From positions 389,501 through 453,500 of the forward strand of contig CAUYUJ010002747.1 of the NCBI GenBank assembly GCA_963575745.1: a stretch of 64,000 nt of DNA, written 5' to 3'. Origin of the DNA: Prorocentrum cordatum (Eukaryota; Sar; Dinophyceae; Prorocentrales; Prorocentraceae). Below are positions 1-11,690 of this stretch, one piece after another (within the stretch, counting starts at the first letter, position 1; each line of letters starts with the position of its first letter). Made by a program: the position numbers and the translations under genes. Below the pieces are notes generated by a model. That model made no database searches, was not told where the DNA came from, and saw only the letters and a list, made by a program, of their open reading frames with translations.

Positions 1-630
1 GCTGGTGGTCGAGCTGGTGGTCGTGCTGCTGGCTGGTCGTGCTGGTGGTCGTGCTGGTGGTCGTGCTGGGCTGGTGGTCGTGCTGGTGGTCGTGCTGGCG
101 GTTGTGCTGGTGGTCGTGCTGGTGGCTGGTCGCGTTGGTGGTTGTGCTGGTGATCGTGCTGGCGGTCGTGTTGGTGGCCGTTCTGGTGGAGGTGCTGGTG
201 ATCGTGCTGGTGGTCGTGCTGGTGGTCGTGCTGGTGGTTGTGCTGGTGGTCGTGCTGGTGGCTGGCCGTGCTGGAGGTGCTGGTGGTCGTGTTGGTGGTC
301 GTGCTTGGTCGTGCTGGTGGCTGGCCGTGCTGGAGGTGCTGGTGGCTGGTCGTGCTGGTGGTCGTGCTGGTGGTCGTGCTGGTGTCGTGCGTGCGTGGTG
401 CTTGTGCTGGTGGTCGTGCTGGCGGTCGTGTTGGTGGCCGTTCTGGTGGAGGTGCTGGTGGTCGTGCTGGTGGTCGTGCTGGTGGTTCTGCTGGTGGTCG
501 TGCTGGTGGCTGGCCGTGCTGGAGGTGCTGGTGGTCGTGTTGGTGGTCGTGCTGGTGGTCGTGCTCGCGGTCGTGTTGCTGGCCGTTCTGGTGGAGGTGC
601 TGGTGGTCGTGCTGGTGGTCGTGCTGGCCC
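1..630. repeat. 12-bp minisatellite (GCTGGTGGTCGT)n
   Basis: The first 630 bases are near-perfect copies of a 12-bp unit, GCTGGTGGTCGT, with scattered substitutions. The period is a multiple of three, so all forward frames stay open and give Val/Leu/Gly/Arg-rich nonsense. I see no gene here. The strand is G/T-rich and stops abruptly at about 630, where a C-rich array begins. Confidence 0.95.
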
Positions 631-1716
631 CTCCCCCTCCCCCCCTGCGCCCCCCTCCCCTTATTCCGACCGACCGTGGGCCACCCCCCCCGCTTCTCCC
701 CTGCGCCCCCTTCCCATTATTCCGACCGACCGTGGGCCACCCCCCCCGCTCCCTCCTTGCGCCCCCCTCCCCTTATTCCGACCGACCGTGGGCCACCCCC
801 TCCGCTCCCCCCTTGCGCCCCCCTCCGCTTATTCCGACCGACCGTGGGCCCCCCCCCGCTCCCCCCTTGCGCCCCCGTCCCCTTCTTCCGCCCGACCGTG
901 GGCCACTCCCCCCGCTCCTCTTCTGCGCCCCTCTCCCCTTATTCTGACCGACCGTGGCCCCCCCACCGCTCCCCCCCTGCGCCCCCGTCCCCTTATTCCG
1001 ACCGACCGTGGGCCACCCCCCCCGCTCCTCCCCTGCGCCCCCCTCCCGTCATTCCGACCGACCGTGGGCCCCCCCCCCGCTCCTCCCTGCGCCCCCCCCT
1101 TATTCCGACCGACCGTGGGCCCCCCCCCGCTCCTCCCTTGCGCCCCCGTTCCCTTATTCCGACCGACCGTGGGCCACATCCCCGGTCCTCCCCTGCGCCC
1201 CCCTCCCTTTATTCCGACCGACCGTGGGCCACCCCCCCGTTCCCCCTTGCGCCCCCCTCTCCTTATTCCGACCCCTCCCCCCGCTCCCCCCCTGCGCCCC
1301 CGTCCCCCCTTATTCCGACCAACCGTGCCCCCCCCCCCCTCCCCCCCTCTGCGCCCCCCTCCCCTTATTCCGTCCGACCGTGGGCCCTTCCTCCGCTCCC
1401 CCCCCTGCGCCCCCTCTTCCCCTTATTCCGACCGACCGTGGGCTCCCCCCCCCCTCCCTCCCTGCGCCCCCCTCCCTTTATTCCGTCCGACCGTGCCCCC
1501 CCCCTGCTCCCCCCTTGCGCCCCCTCCCCTTATTCCGACCGACCGTGCCCCCCCCCCCCCCCGCTCCCCCCCTGCGCCCCCCCCCCTCCCCTTATTCCGA
1601 CCGGCCGTGCGCTCCCCCCCGCTCCCCCCCTGCACTCCTCTCCTTATTCCGACCGACTGTGCCCCCCCCCGCTCCCCCCCCCTGCGCCCCCGCCCCCTTA
1701 TTCCGACCGACCGTGC
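631..1716. repeat. C-rich minisatellite, unit about 55 bp
   Basis: About 20 copies of a unit of roughly 51-60 bp. Each has a variable poly-C/CT part followed by the conserved core TTATTCCGACCGACCGTG. Length varies with the poly-C runs. Pro-rich open frames cross it in several phases and are not genes. Confidence 0.95.
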
Positions 1717-2489
1717 TCTTAGGTGGCCCTGAGGGCGGCGCCCAGGAGGAACACCATCTCTGACCCGATTCGCCCAGGGCTGGCTCGGAGTACCTTTCGT
1801 CTGGGGACCCCCAGGGACCCCCCCGCCCGCTCCCGCTCGTCATTGTATGATCCTTGGCACGCGTGCCCCTTGTTTGTCCATCAGCTGCCCGCAGTCTGAG
1901 CCATCGTTTGACCGAGTGCGTGGCGGCACCGCGCGGGGGGCGCAGTTTTCGCAGGGCCAGGGTGAAAGGGGGGCTTCGGTAGCAAGTCATGGAGGCCTTC
2001 TGTGTCCTCGTAACTCCTTCCTTAGAATGCATTAGCGTGCGCTGGCGTCTGTCGATCGATGAGAGCGCGCCGATCTAGCGTCATTAGCGTCGACTTCGTG
2101 TCGATGAGCACCGATCAGCAACGATTTAGCGTCGATTAGCGTCCATTCGCAAGAGCCAATAAGATGGCATGGCAGGCTCCCATGAGTTGCCGCAGAAGGG
2201 GGGACAGAGAGCTCGCTGGTGGCAGACATGCAGTCGCCGTTCGTCGAAGAAGAAACCGCATGAGCACAAATTATCGGAGATCCGATAGTTTTTTCTTCGG
2301 ATCGGCGCCAGAGACCCCTGGACGGCGTCTCGGGCGCCGCCCTGGCGCGCTCACTGCGCCAACGAGGGGGTGCCAGCGCAGTTCCAAGAAATCCTCGCCG
2401 ACCTCCAGAATTGTATTCCCAACCTTCCTCCTCTGTGCATTGTGGTCTCGATGTCCTCTTCCTCCCGCCTCCTTCCTCTGTCTTCCCGC
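1717..2489. other. No gene seen; short TTAGCGTCGA repeats
   Basis: Unique GC-rich DNA. Between about 2030 and 2155 it has several imperfect copies of a TTAGCGTCGAT-like word. Open frames on both strands look like random GC-rich translation. Confidence 0.5.
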
Positions 2490-2650
2490 CTCCTCCTGCG
2501 CGGCTTCCTGCGTGGCTACGAACTGTGCAGATCTCGCCACTCTCGTGGGCTCCTGGGAGGCACGGCGGAGTAGGGGAGCACGCAGACCGAGCCAATACCT
2601 CGCGGTTCCCTGAGTGGCTGCGAACTGCGAATTTGTCGCAAATGCATGGT
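2490..2650 (+). repeat. Lone copy (about 1.5 units) of the 102-bp repeat family
   Basis: This stretch ('GTGGCTACGAACTGTGCAG...CTCGTGGGCTCCTGGGAGGC...GCACGCAGACC') aligns with the reverse complement of the tandem array at 34199-34560. Order and spacing of the blocks are the same. It is therefore a solitary, diverged member of that family in the opposite orientation. Confidence 0.6.
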
Positions 2651-2922
2651 GGACCTCCGCTCGAACAGCATCCGTTCAGGCCGCCCGACATACATGACTT
2701 TCCTGCACAGCCCGATTCGCGTGCCCCAGAGGCGGGCAGCCGTGTAAGGGGGGGGCGGGCGATGCGCGGATGGGTTGGTTGGTCAACAAACGCAGCGTTT
2801 TCCCTGCTTGAACCGCCCAGGTCACTGAACACATGCAGTTTTTGAGAATGTTAATTGCTAAACAGTTGTTGTTGTTGGACACCGTAAAGGCGCCCTGACG
2901 CTCTCGCCGAGGCGCCAGCTAC

Positions 2923-4020
2923 ATGTTCATTGAAAATGAGGCTCACTCTCGAGTGTTTTGGGGGACCGCCCAAACCGGCCCCCCAACAACAACAACGCTC
3001 CCGCTCGAAACCTCTGTTCAGGGCTGGTGTTCTTTCTCGCCGCCCAAAGCCGCCGTCCTAACAAAACCAGCGCTCCCGCTGGAGATGTCCTCCCGTTTTA
3101 CCTTGGACTGGCGCACTAATATTTCTCTCATCGGAGCCGCCCCCAGCAAAAAGAACGCTCCCGCTCGAGGCATCCTCCTTTATTTACTCAAGGCGGTGCT
3201 CCTCCTCGCCGCCGCAAGCCGCCGCCCCGACAACCAGCGCTTCCGCCCGAGACTTCCGTTTTACACTGGATTGGTGCCCAGTTCTTTTTCGAATTGGCGC
3301 CGCTCCCAGCAAGAACAACGCTCCCGTTCAAGGTTTCCTCCCTTTTTCCTGAAGACGGTGCTGTTCATCGCCGCCGACAACCCCCGTCCCGACAAAACCA
3401 CGGCTCCCGTTCGATGTTCCCTCTCTTTTTACTCAAGGCGGTGTTCCTCTTCGACGCCGCAAACCGCCGCCCCGACAAAACCAGCGCTCCCGCCTGAGAC
3501 ATCCTTCCGTTTTACGCTGGACTGGCGCCCAGTTCTCTTTTGAATTGGCACCGCTCCCAGCAAGAACAACGCTCCCGTTCGAGGCGTCCTCCCTTTTTCC
3601 TGGAGATGGTGCTGTTCCTCGCCGCCGACAACCCCCGTCTCGACAAAACCACGGCTCCCGCGCGATACTTCCCCCCTTCTTACTCAAGGCAGTGTTCCTC
3701 CTCGCCGCCGCAAGCCGCCGCCTCGACAAGACCAGCGCGCCCGCCCGAGAGTTCCTTCGGTTTTACGCTGGATTGGCGCCCGACTCTTTTGAATTGGCGC
3801 CGCTCCCAGCAAGAACAACGCTCCCGCTCGAGATTTTTTTTTCGTCGGGGCGGTGCTGTTCCTCGCCGCCGACAGCCCCCGCCCCGACAAAACCATTCTT
3901 ACTCAAGGCGGTGTTCCTCCTCGCCGCCGAAAGCCGCCGTCCCAACAAAACCAGCGTTCCCGCTCGAGACTTCCTTCCGTTTTACGCTGGACTAGCGCCC
4001 TATTCTCTTCAGCATTGGCG
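2923..4020. repeat. Tandem repeat, unit about 250 bp with inner subrepeats
   Basis: The word GAATTGGCGCCGCTCCCAGC recurs at about 3292, 3542 and 3790, giving a period near 250 bp. Each unit contains two or three related sub-blocks ('AACGCTCCCG...', 'CGCCGCCGACAACC', 'TTTTACGCTGGA'). Upstream copies from 2923 are more diverged. Protein-like frames in all phases are by-products. Confidence 0.85.
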
Positions 4021-4380
4021 CCGCTCCAATCCGTTACAGCAGCCCTGCTCGAGACTTGTCCCTTTGTATTCAGGGCCAGGTCCTTGCCTGACCGCCGACA
4101 GCCCCCATCCCCACCAAGGCAATCCTGTCGTTCGATACTTCCTTGTGCTTTACCCTTCGCTGGGGTTCCACTGGCAGTATCGCATCGGCGCAGCAAGGCG
4201 CGGGCATGTGTGTTCGAGGCGGGATATGCTGAAATTCGTCGGAGGAGGTGTTTGCAAGGCGGGAGGTTTGGGAATGGGAATAACGGACCCCGCTATAGAA
4301 CAAGAGTTCCACATTACGTGGGTGGTTATGATGGTCGCATGCTTCGTGTGGAAACAACGCGCATGCGGGTAAAAGGAGTG
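4021..4380. other. No gene seen
   Basis: Unique sequence between the 250-bp repeats and a (TTG)n tract. No motif or coding pattern that I can support. Confidence 0.4.
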
Positions 4381-4640
4381 TCGTTGTTGGTGTTGTTGTT
4401 GTTGCTGTTGTTGTTGTTGTTGTTGTTGCTGTTGCTGTTGTTGTTGTTGTTGTTGTTGTTGGTGTTGTTGTTGGTGTTGTTGTTTTTGTGGTGGTGGGGG
4501 TTGTCGTCGTCGTCGTCGTTGTTGTTGTTGTTGTCGTCGTCGTTGTTGTCGTTGTCGTTGTGGTTGTTGCTGTTGTTGTTGCTGTTGTTGGTGTTGTTGT
4601 GATGATTATTGATGTCGTCGTTGTTGTTGTAGTACATGTT
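4381..4640. repeat. (TTG)n/(GTC)n microsatellite
   Basis: About 260 bases of TTG triplets with GTC, GTG and CTG variants. It gives poly-Leu/Val or poly-Asn frames that are not genes. Confidence 0.95.
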
Positions 4641-4804
4641 CATGGTTCGGCGCCCTTGTCGGCGCCTCCGCGGACGTCGTCGGCGCGACCATGCGATTTG
4701 GAAATGTGTGCAAAACAGCTGTATTTCATTGGTCCGGGCGGTTCAAACGGGAAATCACGATGTGAAACAATGGGGCCAGAGCTTGACGCAGAACATCGAG
4801 ACGA

Positions 4805-4847
4805 CAAGGAGGAGGAGGAGGAAGAGGAGGAAGAGGAGGAAGACTAC

Positions 4848-4882
<35 letters not shown>

Positions 4883-4926
4883 GGAGGAGGACTACGAGGA
4901 GGAGGAGGAGGAGGAGGAGGAGGAGG
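4805..4926. repeat. (GGA)n tract
   Basis: GAG/GAA triplet run with two 'GACTAC' interruptions. It lies at the 3' side of the minus-strand retroelement fragment at 4950-6080. That fragment is thus bounded on both sides by GGA/TCC tracts. Confidence 0.95.
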
Positions 4927-4949
4927 CTCGCACGCCACTGAAGAGAGAG

Positions 4950-6080
4950 GACATATGAAAGTTCGACAGTCAGCCGAAAACCCCAGGGGTGCCCTTCAGA
5001 GAGGGCCTTTTTTGTCACCCTGGCAGGGGCCACAACCCGCCAGGGGCCTGCGACAGGGCCCCCCCTGTGAAACAACAGCTCGGCCATCCTCGCCATCCAA
5101 CTCGTCTGATGTTTTGCCACGGTTGACTCTGAGCCTGGCCCCGACCTCTGGCCTCCTCTTCAGGTAGGCCGAACGCCTGGAGACCATCGGCAGGGCATCG
5201 AGAAGAGGACCGTCGTGTTTGGCGACAGGAGGCTGCAGGACTCCGACCCCGTGGGCCTGCGAGTCGGCCGCGCGGCCCACGGTGCCGCCCCGTCTCCCGC
5301 CCGAGCCTGGCGGAGGCGGTGTGGCAACCTCTTGTAGGCCGACGGCCGCACGTGACTGCCGCTGGCTGAGGGCACCGCGAACAGCAGCCTCGGGAGCAGG
5401 AGCAGCGGGGCCCACGCCGCCTCGCTCACGGGGCGCGCCGCGGCGGCGCGCAGCGCCGCGGCGAGCGCGTCCGCGACCGCCGTGGCGAGGGTCGGGGGCG
5501 TCGCCGTCCATGTGGGCACGGGCTCCCGCAAGGCACCGTTCAAGTCGAAGCCGGCCCACCACTCCAGCCTCGGGAGCTCGCCCGCTTCCGCTGCCAGCAC
5601 GTGCCGCGGGTGGACGTCGTTGGCGGGCGCGTCGTCCTCCTCGCGCGGGACCGCCCCCGGCAGAGGCGCAGTGCAAGCGAAGATCTCCACGCGAGCCTCC
5701 TCTGGCAGCGCCGCCAAGCCCTCCACCGAGCCCGGGGGCACGCCGCCCGCGATGCAGGCTGGGTGGCGGATGAGCTGGCCTGGGCTCGCCCGGCTCGCAA
5801 GGCGCATTGCCCCTGGCTCGAATCCCGAGCAGCACGCGCAGCATGCCGCCACATGGTCTGGCGGCTAGCCACCCCGGCGTCGTGCAGCAGCGGCGGGCGG
5901 CGCAGCAGCGGCGGCAGCAGGCGCGGCGCCGGCAGCGCTCCCCGGGGCAGCAGCGGCGCCAGGTGCACCGCCAAATTGGGCTGCTCCGGGAAGCGCGGCC
6001 GCGGCCGTTCCGTTCTCGTCCTGCATTTCCTGCTCCCCGCCCCGCCCGGCGGCATCCAGCATCTCCGCGTCCCCCTCCAT
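4950..6080 (-). pseudogene. Decayed retroelement ORF, 5' part
   Basis: The minus strand carries an ATG at 6080. The frame (Ala-rich, starting MEGDAEM) runs to a TAG at 5865-5867 and reopens in the same frame to 5160. The reopened part starts with a Cys cluster (AACCACC) and later has PTLATAVADALAAAL and LLLLPRLLFAV. Both resemble, from memory, the region just ahead of the reverse transcriptase in dinoflagellate non-LTR elements. Beyond 5160 the frame shifts and is lost at the (GGA)n tract. No catalytic motif remains, so this is a truncated dead copy. The match rests on recollection of family style, hence the modest confidence. It could instead be an exon of an unrelated Ala-rich gene. Confidence 0.4.
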
Positions 6081-6184
6081 GGCTCGAGGGTTGGGGGAGG
6101 AAGGCGAAGGGGGTGAGAGGTGATGAGCGGGTGAGGAGGGAAAGCCTGGCTGGGCAACGGCTGCGCGCGATTTGGAACCTCTTC

Positions 6185-6592
6185 CTTCTCCTCAACTCCT
6201 CCTCCTCCTCCTTCTCCTCTCCCTCCTCCTCTCCCTCTTCCTCCTCCTCCTCCTCGTCCTCGTCCTCCTCCTCCTCTTTCTCCTCCTCCTCCTCATCCTC
6301 CTCTTCTTCCTCCTTCCCTCCTCCTCCTCCTCCTCCTCCTCCTCCTCCTCCTCCTCCTCCTCCTCCCCCTTCTCCTCCTCCTCTCCTCCCCTCCTCCTCT
6401 CCCTCCTCCTCTCCTCCTCCTCGTCCTCCTCCTCTCCTCTCCTCCTCCTCTCCTCATCCTCCTCTTCTTCCTCCTTTTCCTCCTCCTCCTTCTCCTCCTC
6501 CTCGTCCTCCTCCTCCTCCTCCTCCTCCCCCTTCTCCTCCTTCTCCTCCTCCTCCTCCTCCTCCTCCTCCTCCTCCCCTTCCTCCTCCTGCG
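6185..6592. repeat. (TCC)n tract
   Basis: About 400 bases of TCC triplets with CTC/CCT slips. On the minus strand it is (GGA)n and lies directly upstream of the retroelement fragment that starts at 6080. Confidence 0.95.
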
Positions 6593-6699
6593 TCCATGGC
6601 CCACTGTGCTAATTACGCCTCCAGATCCGACGGGTTTCCCCCATTGCTCTGTCGCCCAGTCCCAACGTCGGGTCTCATGAGCTCTGGTTTGGCCCGCGC

Positions 6700-8800
6700 T
6701 GTCCAGATGCCGCGCCGTGGAGACAGATGCCACGCCGTGCCACCTGTAGAGATGCCACGCAGTGATACTGGCTACGCTGAGCCACCTGTTGCTATGCCAC
6801 TCTGTGTCACCTGTTGCGATACCATACGGTGACACTCGGTTGGTGCCGTGACACATCATGTTCAGTTTGTACCTGCTCCTCCTGTTGCCATTGTTGGCTC
6901 TCCACCGTCGTGCGTTTGCCACGCAACAAGCGTGGCCATCGCGTGGCATTTCCCTCCCTGTTCCTCCTGCGGATCCTGCTTCTCACGCTGCTGGTCCTGA
7001 TTTTCCTCCACGTTGCAAATATTGGTTCACCCGATGGGCTGCACACCCCAATGTTCGTCTCTCATCCCTTGACTCTCCCTTTACCGGCGGTGAAGTTCCA
7101 TGTTGCGATTACGGGTGCCAGGCAGTGGAGGTGGCCACAAGTTGGCATGTCCAGCTCCTCTTGCGTCCTTTCCAGCCTCCGGTTCCTCCCTCTGGTCCTG
7201 TTGATCCAGCTGCTCTTCCACGCTGTACATCGGCAGCGTTGCGAGAGTGGCCACAGCACGGTATCTCTTGTTTTTGCTCTGTGCAGATGCCGCGCTGTGA
7301 GAGTGGCCACAGCGTGGCATTTCCTGCCGCCCCTCCTCTTCCCCCCCATCCTCCTCCTCCGCCTCCTCCTCCTCCTCCTCCTCCTCCTCCTCCTCTTCCC
7401 CCTCCTTCTCCCACTTCCCCTCCTCCCCCTCCTCCTCCTCCTCCTCCTCCTCCTCCCTCTCCTCCTCTTCTTCTTCCTCCTCCTCCTCATCGTCAGCATC
7501 ATCATTATCATCATCACCATCATCGTCTGTATCTGCATCTTCATGTTGTTCCTCTTGATCCTGCTCCTGCTCCTCGTGCTGCTGCTGTGCTCCTCCTCCT
7601 CCTCCTCCTGCTCCTCCTGTTTGTCCTCCTCTTGCTCCTCCTGTTCCTCCTCCTGCTCCTCCTGCGCCTACTGCTGCTCGTCCTGCTCCTCGTTTGCTCT
7701 TTTTGTTCCTCGGGATGCTCTTCCACATGCCCCTCCTGCTGCTCCTCCTGTACCTCCTCCTGCTTGTCTTCCTGCTTGTGCCGATGCTCCATGCTGTTCG
7801 GATACCAGGTTGCGAGAGTGATCATTACGCGGCATCTCTTGCTGCGCCTCCTTCTGCTCTTGCTCTTTCTCCTCCTCTTTGTCGCTCCTGCTCATCCTCC
7901 TCCTTCTCCTGCTCCTCCTCCGCCCCTTGCTTCTCCTGATGGTTCTCGACCTCCTCCGCCTCCTCCTCCTGGTGGTCCCCCACGCTGCACGGATGCTACG
8001 CTGTGAGAGTGGCCATCGCGTGGCATCTCTTGTTTTTCCTGCTCCTCCTGATCCCCCTCATGCTCCTGCTGCTCTTCCTCGCTGTACAGCTGCCACGTTG
8101 TGGAGAGATATGATGCTGTACCACCTGCCGCTCGTGGCACCACAGCATGGTATCTGCAGCGATACTACATTGTGGCAACACAGCGTGGCATGTGCAGAAT
8201 AGCACGCTGCCAGACCACAGCGTGGCATCGGTTATACATGTCACAGTGCTAGCCCACCGCGTGGACATCCAAAGATATTTGTGCATAAGGCGCCTTGTGA
8301 GATGCTAGTCTACGGAGTCATTGCGTGGCATGTGCAGATACGCCAAGCCCGCGGTCACGCTGCAGACATGCCATGCCGTGGGTTGCCACGTGGTCATACC
8401 ACATAGTGGCACCTGCAGGAATACTACGCTGGCCGACCAAAACATATAATCTGGACAGGCACCACGCTGTGAGATGCCAGGCTGCGGACTCAAAAAACAG
8501 CACACAGCAAAGCACATGTACAGACACTTGCCACGCTGTGGCACCAACGCACGGCCTCTCAAAGCGTGGCATCTCTGCAGATGCCGGGCTGCGAAACCAA
8601 CTTGTGGCATTGCATTAGATGCCGCGCTGTGGTGGCCCATAGAGTGGCACCTTTACAGATGCCACGCTGTTGTTCCACCGCGTGGCATCCCTGCAGATGC
8701 GACGCTGTGGCGCGTGCGAATGTGGCATCTATGCAGATGCCACGCTGTGATCTCCAGCGTAGCATCTCTCACGGCATGGCATGGTTGTTGATGCCGAGGC
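6700..8800. repeat. Hairpin-repeat array, part 1
   Basis: A degenerate array whose unit is an inverted repeat: GATGCCACGCTGTG and its complement CACAGCGTGGCATC face each other across spacers of a few to tens of bases, often joined by TCTCTGCA or GAGAGTGGC. Copies are clear at 6706-6830, 7225-7320, 7990-8330 and densest at 8490-8790. (TCC)n and (CTCCTG)n tracts interrupt it. Each unit could fold into a stem of 12-15 bp. No protein gene is supported. Confidence 0.8.
7325..7975. repeat. (TCC)n and (CTCCTG)n tracts inside the hairpin array
   Basis: 7325-7500 is mostly TCC triplets. From about 7500 to 7560 it changes to CATCAT words. 7560-7975 is CTCCTG/CTGCTC-rich. Long frames here give poly-Leu/Ser/Pro and are artefacts. 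Confidence 0.9.
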
Positions 8801-8879
8801 CGCGTTGTGGCCGTCCAGAGAGGCAGTGGACATTCAGATTGGCATGCTTGACGAATGCCTCGCTGTGGTCTGGATATTT

Positions 8880-9120
8880 GTGGGCCCCGGAAACGGCAGG
8901 GCCGTTTTTTTCACCGTTTCCAAAAAGATGCCCCTTAAAAATGGAAACGGCAAAAAAACGGCGACCAGAAACGGCAAAAAAACGGCTCCAGGATTGGAAC
9001 CGGAACCGGAACCTGTCAAACAACGGCGACGGAACCGGTAAAAAAACGGCGTCGGAACCGGCAAAAACACGGCAAAACGGAACCGGTAACAAAAACGGCC
9101 CTGTCGTTTCCAGGGCCCAC
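8880..9120. mobile_element. 241-bp MITE-like element with 30-bp terminal inverted repeats
   Basis: The first 30 bases (8880-8909, starting GTGGGCCCCGGAAACG) and the last 30 bases (9091-9120) are inverted copies with two mismatches. The interior is made of AAACGGC and GGAACCGG words with poly-A runs and no coding capacity. The element sits inside the hairpin-repeat array, which resumes at 9121, so it is an insertion. No clean target-site duplication is visible. The end sequence GGGCC with an inner CAGGGCCG is reminiscent of hAT-type MITEs, but the superfamily is inference. Confidence 0.8.
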
Positions 9121-9500
9121 TAAGATTTGGATGTCACGTTGGTGTCGCAGTTCGGCATGTCTAACCGATGCCACGCTGTGGTCCGATAACGTGGTATCTC
9201 TGCATATGCCACGGTTTGGTCTAACAGCGTAGTATCTCTGCAGATGTTACGCCGCGATATTTCCACAGCGTGGTATCTGTGCAGATGGCACAGTGTAGCA
9301 TCTCTCTCAGTGTTGCATCTACACTGTTGGCACACGTAACATCTCTCCACTCTGTGGCATCTCTACAGGCTGCTCAGCGTGGCGTCTGCTCAGCGTGGCA
9401 TCTCTCCAGTGCGTGGCATCTGTACAGCGTGGCATCTCTACTGATGTCACGGTGTGGGGACTCCCACAGCGTGGCATGTATTAGATGCCACCCACGCTGT
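9121..9500. repeat. Hairpin-repeat array, part 2
   Basis: The GATGCCACGCTGTGG / CAGCGTGGCATCTCT inverted units of 6700-8800 continue here after the MITE, down to about 9500. Substitutions are more frequent than at 8500-8800. Confidence 0.8.
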
Positions 9501-10700
9501 TGTGTCTCGCACGCTCAAAGCGCCGTGGCACAGCCCACGGTCAAAACCTACTCTTGGGCTGGTCCTGTGCCAACCTTGAGCAGCCGTTGGGATGTCTCGA
9601 CCGTCTGGGGGCCGTCTTCTGGGGCGGTCTTCCTTGCGACATCTTGGGGCCATATTGTGCCGCTCGGGGGCCCTTCCCGAGGCCCACACCTCAGCGACCG
9701 AGCGCATGCGGCGCATGCGGCGCGGCCACCGACGCCCGCGGCAGCAGGACGACCTCCTCGCGGAGGCCAGCGACGTCGCCGACAAGATCGCCGAGGCGCG
9801 CGCGCACGCGCCTCGCGCGCATGCGAGATCATTTGGCAACTGGCGCGCGGCGCCTGCTGCGATCTGGCCTTCGGCGGCCCTTGGGGATCGATGGTGGGAT
9901 CTTCCTGTCTGGCGCTTGAGGCCACGGTCGGACCGAGGTACAAGATCGAGGTCGGTTCGCTGAGGGTATAACCTATTTCCCCAATCAGTGCTTGCACTGA
10001 AGGGGTCCTAGCGGAAATTGACAGATTTGGCGAAAGTTTCCCGCCGATGTTGGTGGCCAGCTGGGTTCCCGGGTTCCCGGTTCCGGGCTGGGTTTTTGGT
10101 TATTGGTTCAGGGCCGATTTCGGTGGGTTCCGGGTTCATTGGTTCGTTGGTCGATCTCCTTATCGATCTTTTTATCGACCCCACGATTTCAAACCATCCA
10201 CTGATTGGAGTCTTTCTATGTTGTAATTCTTCGTGCTTGTTGGATGTTCTCGTGCATCCTGGGGGAGGGCACCCTCGAATCCTCTTCGGTTCGTGCCGGC
10301 AGAGGGTCTCGTGTCCTCGAAGGGTGTGCTCTTCCGCCTCAGGCCCAGCTGTGCTTGCACCTGTTGTGGCCTGCGCGAAATGTTCTCAGAGCATTTCTGT
10401 TGGGTTTTTTTTTGTTTTGGAACATCTGGTTCAAGTTCTAAGAGCGTTGTTCTTGTTCTTAGAATACTTTGGGGTTCTAAGAACATGTCGTGGTAGGCCT
10501 CTAGGAATGCCGGGACGGTCGGTCCCTGCTCAGCTCCCAGGCCTGGGTTTTTTGCAACCCGGGTCCCGCCGCCGTTTAGGGGGGAAAAGAGATCGAGGCG
10601 GCCGGTCGTCCGCAGTGGCTCGTGCCGAGGCCTGGGAGCGCGAAACAGCGGCCCCGGACGAGGGGCCAGCCCGGAGGGGGCGCGAGCGGAGGACGGGGCT
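9501..10700. other. No gene supported; short hairpins
   Basis: Unique GC-rich DNA with long but unrecognised frames on both strands. At 9986-9999 there is a small hairpin (CAGTGC-TT-GCACTG) inside a weaker CCCC/GGGG pairing. At 10430-10490 the words GTTCTAAGA and TCTTAGAA form inverted copies. At 10060-10100 GGTTCCCGG recurs. Confidence 0.4.
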
Positions 10701-10875
10701 GGAGCAGTGGAGGAGGAGGAGGAGGAGGAGGAGGAGGAGGAGGAGGCTGCCATTTGCTCGACCAGGCGTGTTGAGTTGGTGTAATTCGTTTCGTTTTCGT
10801 TCGGCGTTCATGGATGGCCATGTTCTCTCTGCAGTGTCTCGAGGAGGAGGAGGAGGAGGAGGAGGAGGAGCAGTG
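10700..10875. repeat. Two (GGA)n tracts
   Basis: Pure GGA triplets at about 10708-10748 and again at about 10839-10870, separated by some 90 bases of unique sequence. Confidence 0.9.
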
Positions 10876-11690
10876 AATGGAGGAGGGGGCAGGAATCGAT
10901 CGCGACGTCGGACCGGGGGGCAACGGAGGGTATTCTTGCGGATCCGCTCGCCCTCGGATGCCCCTGGAGATGCACAACGGAGGGTCCGCTGGAGGCCTTT
11001 CTCGGTGGGCCCTCAGATCCCGCACCCTTTCCGTTGCGTTGCCGTCGCGCCCGGGCCCTCCAACGGATCCCGCGCGGGCAGTTGGTCCATAATCGAAGGA
11101 GAAACAGGTACTCATATACCGCTGCACTTCGACTTCGCCCGCGTTCCCCTCGCTGGGGCCTCCAGGGCAGCCCTCGTCGCCCCCGTTGCATTCGCATCGA
11201 AATTCTGGTCAGAACGCACCCCTGGGGCCTGGGAGAGGTCCGGGGAGTAGCGGTATCGTTACCTTTAGATTTTTTCATTTACGTCAGCATCGTCCAGAGC
11301 CTATCAGAGAGCGTCAGAATTGGTGGTTTGCACAAGGGGGTGGCGCGGCGCGTCAAGAGCTCGAGGTGGGGTGTCCTAGAAGTCAGGGTGGATTCTCAGC
11401 GGTCCCCCTTTCTGTGCCCCAGGAAGTTGTCCCCGTCTTCTTCCCCACATGTTTCATAGGGTTATGGTTTCCTTCCCACCCGCGTCGCACCCGCGTCGCA
11501 CCCGCGTCTTCCTCACAACTCCCTCATCCCTCTTCCCTCTCCTCTTGCGTTCTCCACCCACCCACGCGCAACGCATGCAGGGCACGTAATTACATGATGC
11601 ACGCGTCTACATACCGCCGCGCGCATGCGCACACACGCAGACAGGGCGTGGCAGGAACCCCACATCAGAAACAGACGCCTCGCCACCATT
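10876..11690. other. No gene supported
   Basis: Unique sequence ahead of the 90-bp minisatellite. The open frames are continuous with those in the repeat and show no family features. A short repeat of CACCCGCGTCG occurs at about 11478-11510. Confidence 0.4.

Noticed and set aside
5-1732. 575-codon plus-strand frame
   Set aside because: It is the translation of two minisatellites. Other frames are equally open, and the two halves have unrelated composition that follows the repeat units.
6172-6832. Ser/Pro-rich protein frames
   Set aside because: Direct translation of a (TCC)n tract.
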